Positions 1 to 6,236 of a stretch of DNA of 49,524 nt are shown here, piece by piece; positions within the stretch are counted from its first letter, which is position 1; every line of letters starts with the position of its first letter. The notes beneath the pieces were generated by a model. It was not told the origin of the DNA, did no database searches, and saw nothing but the letters and a program-made list of their open reading frames with translations. Origin of the DNA: Clostridia bacterium (GTDB lineage Bacteria > Bacillota > Clostridia > Christensenellales > Aristaeellaceae); contig JAFRTK010000103.1 in NCBI GenBank assembly GCA_017427165.1, positions 1 to 49,524 of the forward strand. The letters are read 5' to 3'. Both the position numbers and the translations under genes were made by a program.

Positions 1-12
1 AAACCATCGTTG

Positions 13-18
13 TAAAAT
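13..18 (+). promoter_or_regulatory. possible -10 box for the NlpC/P60-like gene
   Basis: TAAAAT lies 40 bases before the ATG at 59, in the context TTGTAAAATA, which recurs upstream of the BspA-like gene at 6171-6180. The matching -35 would fall outside the window, so only half of the promoter is visible. Confidence 0.4.
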
Positions 19-58
19 AGGAAAGCTGGTATCTGTAAATGAAACGGAGGTGGTCCGC

Positions 59-946
59 ATGCGCCGGTTCCTGATGCGCTCGGCCGTCCTGCTCCTGTGC
101 GTCATGCTGCTCCCGGCTTCAGCGGTCCGGGCCGAACACAGCCTGTCCGCTGTTCCGATGCTGGATCATGCATTCACCCTGCTGGAGGAGGGAAACCCGT
201 TCATTGCCCGGTACAACCGGATCTCCGGTGCGGCAGTCAGCGCCCGGATGCCCCTCGGCGTTCCCTACCTCTGGGGCGGACGGACCGCCAGCCACGTTTT
301 TGCCAAAGAACCGGATTATGTCGTGTTGCCCGCCTGGTCCAACAGCCCGTCCTATTACCGGAAGGGACTGAACTACCTGTACGGCTATGACTGCTATGGC
401 TATGTTGCCTGGGTATGGCAGGAAACCTTCGGGTATAAGATGGATACCATGGATATGATGTTCTGGGACCGGGATCATCACCTGATGGACAGTGCCTTCA
501 CGCCGGAGGCGGATTTCACATCCCTGATGAAGGAACTGCGTCCCGGAGACCTGCTGCTGGTGGAACACCCCGGACGCCATATCGGTATCTATATCGGTAC
601 GCTGCGCATGTATGGCTATACAGAGGAGGAGGTCCCGGAACTGGCCGGTTACCTGGATGAACCGCTGATCATCAACAGCACGGTCAATGCCCAGATCTCC
701 GACCGGTTTGCGGACCTGATCGCCAACGGGCTCCCGAAATACCGGGGAACCACCGTAACCGACGGCGGCGTATGCGTTTCCCTGGTCTGCCGTGATTCGT
801 CAGCGGTGCCGTACACGGTCCACCAGCAGAACCAGGATACCCGTTACTTCATGCTTCCGGACGGGACCTGGCTCCCGGTTTTCCTCTGGGAAACCGTGAT
901 CCGCTACTGCTGGTACCGGACGCCGGACGCCCCGCCGGCATCGTGA
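59..946 (+). CDS. exported NlpC/P60-like cysteine peptidase/amidase
   Basis: A 295-residue secreted protein. The ATG at 59 is chosen over an in-frame GTG at 50 because the ribosome site ACGGAGG (44-50) is correctly spaced only for the ATG. A signal peptide fills residues 1-26 (Arg-rich start, Leu/Val core, cleavage near VRA-E). The core shows YDCYGY with Cys112 as candidate nucleophile, then GDLLL and His174 followed by IGIYIG, the usual His motif of NlpC/P60 enzymes that cut peptidoglycan peptides. Family membership rests on this Cys and His pair; the third polar residue was not assigned. There is no SH3, LysM or choline-binding domain, so wall targeting is not evident. The next gene has its own consensus promoter, so this gene is probably monocistronic. 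The substrate is unknown, and it could be a divergent amidase-like relative rather than a true endopeptidase. Confidence 0.7.
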   Translation: MRRFLMRSAVLLLCVMLLPASAVRAEHSLSAVPMLDHAFTLLEEGNPFIARYNRISGAAVSARMPLGVPYLWGGRTASHVFAKEPDYVVLPAWSNSPSYYRKGLNYLYGYDCYGYVAWVWQETFGYKMDTMDMMFWDRDHHLMDSAFTPEADFTSLMKELRPGDLLLVEHPGRHIGIYIGTLRMYGYTEEEVPELAGYLDEPLIINSTVNAQISDRFADLIANGLPKYRGTTVTDGGVCVSLVCRDSSAVPYTVHQQNQDTRYFMLPDGTWLPVFLWETVIRYCWYRTPDAPPAS

Positions 947-986
947 ATCCGGCGCCTGTCCCCGTTGTTCTCCAACGGTCCCGGCG

Positions 987-1015
987 TTGACATCCGTTGT
1001 TTCATTCAATATAAT
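987..1015 (+). promoter_or_regulatory. perfect consensus sigma-A promoter of the envelope operon
   Basis: TTGACA (987-992) and TATAAT (1010-1015) are separated by exactly 17 bases. This is the best promoter in the window and lies 63 bases before the CapA-like start, so it should drive the four-gene operon 1078-6087. Confidence 0.85.
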
Positions 1016-1077
1016 GAAGCGATCTGTTTTTTCGGGATTCAGGGTTCCCCGCGCAGAATGATCATTGGAGTGAAAAA

Positions 1078-2175
1078 ATGAAGCAACGGCTCGCGCAACT
1101 GCTGTCTGTCCTTTTCCTTGTTTCTGTGTTTTCCGGACTGCCGGCCGGCGCGTCCGCCGACCGGTCCGTTATTCTCACATTTGCCGGGGACTGTACACTG
1201 GGCAGCGAGGAAGCAAAGCGGGCCGGCGGCAGCTCCTTCGATTCGGTGGTCGGGCGGGAGGGATTCTCCTATCCCTTTGAAAAGGTCCGTTTCCTGTTTG
1301 AAGCGGACGACCTGACCATCGTCAACCTGGAGGGAGTCCTGTCCGACTCCGCTTCCGGGGAAAACACAAACAAGACCTATCGTTTCCGCGGGCCGGCGGA
1401 ATTTGCGGAAATCCTGTCCGGTTCCTCCGTGGAGGCCGCCGGGCTGGCCAACAATCACACAGGCGATTACGGAACCCGCGGCCTTGAGGATACACAGCGC
1501 ATCCTGTCTGAGAACGGGATCGCGTGGTTCCGGGCGCGAACCTCCTATATCCTGGAGAAGGAGGGAATCCGGATTGCCTTCTATGCGGTCAACAGCTTCC
1601 AGGATCCGACGTTCCAGAATGACCTGCCCTGGCTGAGGGCGGAAATCCGCCGTGTGAAACAGGACGGGGAAGCCGATGCCGTCGTCGTACTGTTCCACAG
1701 CGGTTCCGAGTATGACGCCTGCCATACGGTCACGCAGGAAAAAATCGGAAAATCCTTCATCGACAACGGTGCGGACCTGGTTGTGATGCACCATCCCCAT
1801 GTCGTACAGGGCGCTGCGGTGCATGAAAACCGTACCATGCTTTACTCCCTCGGGAATTTCGTCTTCGGCGGCAACAGCGAAATCCGCACCAAACCCTATC
1901 ACACGTGGGAGGTTTCCTCCCTGTACTCGCTGATCGCCCGTGTCCGCCTGGATTTTTCCGATGAGGGCACCTACCTGGGACAGGCGGTTGAACTGATTCC
2001 CGCCTATACCAGCAGCGACAACCCCCACAATAATTACCAGCCTGTTCCGGTCAGCGGGGACGATGCGGCGCCTGTGATCCACGCGGTTCAGTATGACACC
2101 GCCTTCCCGCTTCCGGAGCTTACCGAAGAGGATGGATACAGTATCATCCACCTCCCTTACCTGAATGCCGGTTAA
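1078..2175 (+). CDS. CapA-family exported metallophosphoesterase-like protein
   Basis: A 365-residue protein with a signal peptide (residues 1-27, ending ASA-D). It then shows the CapA/PGA_cap pattern: FAGDCTLG with Asp38, a VNLEG block, LANNHTGDYG, an HPHVVQG block, and YSLGNFVFGG. These are the metal-binding motifs of the calcineurin-like fold seen in CapA/PgsA proteins of poly-gamma-glutamate or capsule synthesis. The family is clear, but many gut clostridial members have no known polymer, so a capsule role is not proven. It is first in the operon behind the promoter at 987-1015. Its stop lies 43 bases before the preferred start of the next gene. The neighbours are all exported or membrane proteins, which supports an envelope job. 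Confidence 0.85.
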   Translation: MKQRLAQLLSVLFLVSVFSGLPAGASADRSVILTFAGDCTLGSEEAKRAGGSSFDSVVGREGFSYPFEKVRFLFEADDLTIVNLEGVLSDSASGENTNKTYRFRGPAEFAEILSGSSVEAAGLANNHTGDYGTRGLEDTQRILSENGIAWFRARTSYILEKEGIRIAFYAVNSFQDPTFQNDLPWLRAEIRRVKQDGEADAVVVLFHSGSEYDACHTVTQEKIGKSFIDNGADLVVMHHPHVVQGAAVHENRTMLYSLGNFVFGGNSEIRTKPYHTWEVSSLYSLIARVRLDFSDEGTYLGQAVELIPAYTSSDNPHNNYQPVPVSGDDAAPVIHAVQYDTAFPLPELTEEDGYSIIHLPYLNAG

Positions 2176-2218
2176 CCTTCCCCGCATGGAACCCCAATTG
2201 AAACAGAAAGTGAGATCA

Positions 2219-4123
2219 GTGACATTGAAACGCAAATGGTTATGGTGCTGCCTCGTCATCCTGCTGCTTTTCCCGGCCGTCGTGCTGGCCGATGTGGCTT
2301 ACGAAGGAAAAAACTATCCTGAAAGCGCGGAATACATTGATCTGGGTGACCTCGTGGTCCGTGATTTTGACGGGCTGATCGGGTTCCTGGAGCAGATGCC
2401 CGGCCTGCGCCGTGTCGATATGTGGCAGACCAAAATGGACCGGGAACACTGTGACCTGCTCGCATCCCGCTTTCCGGAAATCCAGTGGGGATGGACGCTG
2501 GTCATCAAAAGTGCGGATCATGAGCACCTGATCCGTACGGATTATACCTCCTGGTCCACGCTTCACAATAATTCCAGCCTCCAGCACAGCAGCGAAGACT
2601 TTGAAATCCTGAAGTACTGCTGGAACCTGCTGGCGCTGGACATCGGGCACAACAATGTCACCAGCCTCGATTTCCTTTACAGCCTGCCGAACCTGCGCGT
2701 GCTGATTGCTGCCTGCAACCATGTGACGGACATTACCCCGATCGCCTCCCTGAAGGACCTGGAATACGCGGAACTGTTCAAGAACGACATCCAGGACCTG
2801 TCTCCGCTCACCGGCCTGCCCCATCTGCTGGACCTGAATATCTGCTTCAACCATGTGCAGGATTACACCCCGGTCAAAACCCTGCCCGCGCTGAAACGCC
2901 TGTGGATGTTTGCCAGCCAGAAGTACAATGTGAAACCGGATGCCGCCGTGGTGGCAGATCTGGCCGCGGCGCTCCCGGATACGGAGATTGACCATACGCA
3001 TTACTCGACCACCGGTACCTGGCGCTTCATCTACGGTGAACGCCGCCACCCCCACTACGATGCCATCGTCCGGATGTTCGGCGAAGACAGTAAACATCCC
3101 CACTACGAATATGTCGCCTTTGAGGACAGCTTCCCGCTGGAGAACACGGACACCGGATACACCGGTGCTCCCGCCGTTCCGGTTCCGGAAACCCCGGCTG
3201 CCGCGGAAGCGGCCCCGGCCGGGGCTGCCCTGAAAGAGGCGGAACCGCTTGCGCTCCTGCAGCCCCAGGATTTCTCGGATAAGGGATACCTGCTGCCCGT
3301 CGATTTCTCCGTCGGACCGGCCCCGAAGGCGGAAGGATTTACCACACCGCTTTCCTATGAGGACTCCACCATCTCCGCCCAGGTGACCGCTGCGAACACA
3401 GGCTCCTGCTCCTACTGGTACTGCGATGTGAAGATCAGCGACGCGTCCCAGCTTCGCACGATGTCTGCCAGCCGTTCCGGCGCGTTTGACAGCGAAAACG
3501 CCGAGCTGCGGGCGGAAACCCTTTTCGATCGTTCTTCCGCAGTCGTCATGATCAGCGGGGACTTCTGGGGAAGCTCGGAAAAGCGGGGCCTCGGATACAT
3601 CGTCCGGCAGGGAGTCCTGTTCAAGGACAGCCTGGATGAGGGAGGCCGCTGGGACAGCCGGCTGATGGATGTCCTGGTGATTGATGAGGACGGCGATTTC
3701 CAGGTCCTGGACCGCCCGGTAAAGGGATCCATCGGCGGTACGGTGAACGGGAAACGCATCCTGCAGGCATTCTCCTTCGGACCGGCCCTTGTCGAAAACG
3801 GCGAGGCGTTTACCGCCTTTGAAGGAGAGCAGAAGTGGATTGATATGTCCGCCAATGACCGGCGCCAGCGGATGTGCATCTGCCAGACCGGACCGCTGAG
3901 CTACCGGATGGTTTGCTGTGCCGGTCCCTTCCGGGGCAATTCCGGAATGACGCTGCGGGAGTTTGCCGACCTGGTTGCTTCCCTGGGTGTGGAGACCGCC
4001 TATAATCTGGACGGCGGGGACTCCACCTCCCTGTTCTTCAATAAAGGCCGGATCAATAATTACGGCAGCACCTCCCAGCGAAAGCTGCGGGATATCATCT
4101 ACTTCGCGTCAGCGGAACAGTAA
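2219..4123 (+). CDS. exported LRR plus phosphodiester glycosidase (NAGPA-type) fusion protein
   Basis: About 634 residues from the GTG at 2219. This start places a clean signal peptide (KRKW, then a Leu/Val core, then VLA-D) at the N-terminus; an ATG at 2165 overlapping the CapA gene is an alternative. Residues about 137-234 hold several leucine-rich repeats (LDIGHNN, LIAACNHV, AELFKNDI, LNICFNHV) spaced about 22 residues apart. A Pro/Ala-rich linker follows near residues 325-345. The C-terminal half (about 370-634) is a phosphodiester glycosidase domain, recognised by FSFGPALV, TGPLSYRMV, the signature NLDGGDSTSL (about 597-606) and a final DIIYF. NAGPA-type domains cleave sugar-1-phosphodiester bonds; in bacteria they are linked to exopolysaccharide or wall polymer turnover. 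The LRR part probably binds a ligand or surface. The actual substrate is unknown. Confidence 0.8.
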   Translation: MTLKRKWLWCCLVILLLFPAVVLADVAYEGKNYPESAEYIDLGDLVVRDFDGLIGFLEQMPGLRRVDMWQTKMDREHCDLLASRFPEIQWGWTLVIKSADHEHLIRTDYTSWSTLHNNSSLQHSSEDFEILKYCWNLLALDIGHNNVTSLDFLYSLPNLRVLIAACNHVTDITPIASLKDLEYAELFKNDIQDLSPLTGLPHLLDLNICFNHVQDYTPVKTLPALKRLWMFASQKYNVKPDAAVVADLAAALPDTEIDHTHYSTTGTWRFIYGERRHPHYDAIVRMFGEDSKHPHYEYVAFEDSFPLENTDTGYTGAPAVPVPETPAAAEAAPAGAALKEAEPLALLQPQDFSDKGYLLPVDFSVGPAPKAEGFTTPLSYEDSTISAQVTAANTGSCSYWYCDVKISDASQLRTMSASRSGAFDSENAELRAETLFDRSSAVVMISGDFWGSSEKRGLGYIVRQGVLFKDSLDEGGRWDSRLMDVLVIDEDGDFQVLDRPVKGSIGGTVNGKRILQAFSFGPALVENGEAFTAFEGEQKWIDMSANDRRQRMCICQTGPLSYRMVCCAGPFRGNSGMTLREFADLVASLGVETAYNLDGGDSTSLFFNKGRINNYGSTSQRKLRDIIYFASAEQ

Positions 4124-4138
4124 CCGGGAGGAATCTTT

Positions 4139-5170
4139 GTGAACTCTGTCATTGGTTATGGAATTACCATGGCGGCAGGCCTGCTCCTGTCCGCCGTTCT
4201 TTACATTCTCCGGGCCCGCCGGAAAGGGCTCCCGGTGTCCCGTATCCTGGCAGGTATCCCGGCCGGAATCCTCCTGGCGTATATCTGCGCCAAGCTGGTT
4301 TTCCTGGCCTTTTTCCATGTGTCGGTGGATGACCAGGGGCTGGGGATGCTGGTACGGCTGATTCCCGGGGAATTCTCCTTTGTCAGCGGATGCGCCGGGT
4401 TCTGCCTGGGTATTGCCCTGCCCTTTGTCCGGAACCGGAGCCGGATTCCCGACGCGCTGGACGCCTGGGCGGTTCCCGGGTGCCTGATGGCCGCCTTCGC
4501 CCGGTTCGGGGAGATTTTCCTGGACCAGTCCGGCCTGGCGGAACTGTATGATATGGGACTTCCGGACATCGAGGACGGATCCCTGCTGGCCCGATTCCCC
4601 TTTGCAGTGGGCGACGATTTCGGCATGTGGTATTTTGCCGTCAGCACGCTGACCGCGGTTCTTTTCCTCGTGATTGCGCTGTTCGCCCGGCTGCGGGAAA
4701 AGCGCGTACGCGGAATCCCGGAGGATGCCGGGATGACCTTCTCCTTTGCCGCGTACCTGATGTGCAGTGTCCGTTTCTTCCTGGAACTGCCCCGGATTGA
4801 AAGCCTGATCTTCTATTTCGTCCATGTGGAACAGGTGCTGGCCGCCCTCGTCATGATTTTCCTGACCGTCCGGATCTGCCGGCGGCGGAAAGGTCAGACG
4901 GGGAAGTTCCCCCGCTGGCCGCTGGTTTCCCTCTCCCTTTGTATTGTCGTAAACGGTCTCACCCAGTTTCTTCGGGACAAGCCGTCGAAATTTGAGCCCC
5001 TGATGCCGGAAGCCGTATACTGGTGGATCAGTGAGCGGCTGTCGCCTTTCTGCTACTCCGTCTATCTGCTGACCACGCTGGTGCTGGTCGTCGGATACCT
5101 GGTCCTGGACAGCCGTCTGTGTACCGGATACCGTACGGATAATGTTCCGGGGAAGGGGGAAAATGTATGA
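4139..5170 (+). CDS. Lgt-like polytopic membrane protein (divergent prolipoprotein diacylglyceryl transferase paralogue)
   Basis: 343 residues, GTG start behind GGGAGG (4126-4131), with at least seven hydrophobic segments. The layout resembles Lgt: a loop containing FSFVSGCAGF, then ALDAWAVPGCLMAAFARFGEIFLDQSG, then further helices. True Lgt enzymes carry G-R-x-G-N-F-x-N-x-E at this point; here only A-R-F-G-E-I-F-L-D-Q remains, so the key Asn and Glu pattern is changed. Lgt normally moves diacylglycerol from phosphatidylglycerol to a lipobox Cys. This copy may be a paralogue with another substrate, or may be inactive. It overlaps the next gene by four bases (ATGA), and that next product has a lipobox, which is suggestive. 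The Lgt assignment is by pattern only. Confidence 0.6.
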   Translation: MNSVIGYGITMAAGLLLSAVLYILRARRKGLPVSRILAGIPAGILLAYICAKLVFLAFFHVSVDDQGLGMLVRLIPGEFSFVSGCAGFCLGIALPFVRNRSRIPDALDAWAVPGCLMAAFARFGEIFLDQSGLAELYDMGLPDIEDGSLLARFPFAVGDDFGMWYFAVSTLTAVLFLVIALFARLREKRVRGIPEDAGMTFSFAAYLMCSVRFFLELPRIESLIFYFVHVEQVLAALVMIFLTVRICRRRKGQTGKFPRWPLVSLSLCIVVNGLTQFLRDKPSKFEPLMPEAVYWWISERLSPFCYSVYLLTTLVLVVGYLVLDSRLCTGYRTDNVPGKGENV

Positions 5171-6087
5171 ACGTCCGTAAAGCTTTCTCACTCATCCTGG
5201 TCCTGGCACTGGCGGCCTGCGCCCTGCCCGGATCCGGAATGGCCGGGTCCGTGCCGGATCCGGAGCGGGAGCTGCTGCGCCTGCACCAGATCAATATCGG
5301 CAGCGCCGACGCCTACCTGCTGACCGTCGGGGACATTGTCATCCTCGTGGACTGCGGCACCAACATTACCGTGCCGATCTCCGACAACGCGGGCAATCCC
5401 CCGCTGTTCAAATATCTCGAGGCGTCCGGAATCGACCATGTGGACGTTCATTTTGTCACCCACTGGCACAATGACCACTGCTACAATGTGGACCGGCTTT
5501 CCGCACTGTACGGGACGGACGATACCATTGTCTACGGTCCCTCAGCGGAGATCCTGAAAGCGCTCAGCCCCCTTCCCTTTGGTACTTACCGGCAGCTGAA
5601 GGACGGCGACCGCCTGACGGTCGGCCCGCTGGATATCCTGTGTGTCAGCCCGCCTTTCAAAGAGAACCTGTCCGGGCAGAGCAACTCCCAGTCCCTCAAC
5701 TTTATCGTCACCTATTCCGATATCCGGATCATGTTCTCCGGGGACTTCATGGACTGGTCGCTTCTCCGCCGCTGGGGAGATACCCTGGCGGATGTCGATA
5801 TCCTGTCCTTTCCGCATCACGGGATCGACAATCCGATTGCCGTAACGGAACAGGTATATAAACTCGTCAATCCCCATCTGATCCTGGTGCCGGGCGGGGA
5901 ACGCGGAATCGTCCGCAATTTCGCGCTGAACCAGGCTTACGCGCAGACCGATCCAGTGATTTACTGCACCAGGGACGGGAATATCCTGGTCATCACCGAC
6001 GGAACCGGCATCTGGACTGCCACGCAGGTGGAACCCGGGACCTTCCCGCTCGGGGAACCGCTTCCGCCCCGGAAAAACGTCCGGTAA
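5167..6087 (+). CDS. metallo-beta-lactamase-fold hydrolase, predicted lipoprotein (ComEC C-terminal-like)
   Basis: 306 residues, translationally coupled to the Lgt-like gene by an ATGA overlap. The N-terminus has a charged start, a hydrophobic core and a lipobox L-A-A-C with Cys18, predicting a lipid-anchored extracellular protein. The fold motifs are clear: DCGT, then THWHNDH giving His99, His101, Asp103 and His104 as metal ligands, then FSGDF and a late SFPHHG. Order and spacing resemble the ComEC/Rec2 C-terminal hydrolase group, whose members act on nucleic acids or phosphodiesters. It might act on phosphodiester-linked wall polymers together with the upstream NAGPA-type protein; that is inference from context. 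It is last in the operon and is followed by a strong terminator. Confidence 0.82.
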   Translation: MNVRKAFSLILVLALAACALPGSGMAGSVPDPERELLRLHQINIGSADAYLLTVGDIVILVDCGTNITVPISDNAGNPPLFKYLEASGIDHVDVHFVTHWHNDHCYNVDRLSALYGTDDTIVYGPSAEILKALSPLPFGTYRQLKDGDRLTVGPLDILCVSPPFKENLSGQSNSQSLNFIVTYSDIRIMFSGDFMDWSLLRRWGDTLADVDILSFPHHGIDNPIAVTEQVYKLVNPHLILVPGGERGIVRNFALNQAYAQTDPVIYCTRDGNILVITDGTGIWTATQVEPGTFPLGEPLPPRKNVR

Positions 6088-6100
6088 TCCCTTTGCCGTC

Positions 6101-6129
6101 AACGGCCGCACGCGGCCGTTTTTTCTTTT
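6101..6129 (+). terminator. rho-independent terminator of the envelope operon
   Basis: A perfect 8-bp stem (6101-6108 with 6113-6120, CACG loop) is followed by TTTTCTTTT. It lies 13 bases after the stop of the MBL-fold gene. Confidence 0.9.
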
Positions 6130-6149
6130 GCTTTCATTCGGTTTCCCCG

Positions 6150-6179
6150 TTGCGGAAGGCACGGCAGGTGTTGTAAAAT
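6150..6179 (+). promoter_or_regulatory. promoter of the BspA-like surface protein gene
   Basis: TTGCGG (6150-6155), 18-base spacer, TAAAAT (6174-6179). It sits between the upstream terminator and the ribosome site of the gene starting at 6237. Confidence 0.65.
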
Positions 6180-6236
6180 ATGAAAAGATGCAAACAGAAC
6201 GGATATTTTTCCATTTGTGGAAAAAGGGAGGAAAAT

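Noticed and set aside
962-978. Hairpin after the NlpC/P60-like gene as a terminator
   Set aside because: Only a 6-bp stem (962-967 with 973-978) and no T-run.
4109-5191. 360-codon open frame on the minus strand
   Set aside because: Antisense to the Lgt-like gene, which has a good ribosome site, membrane helices and coupling to its neighbours.
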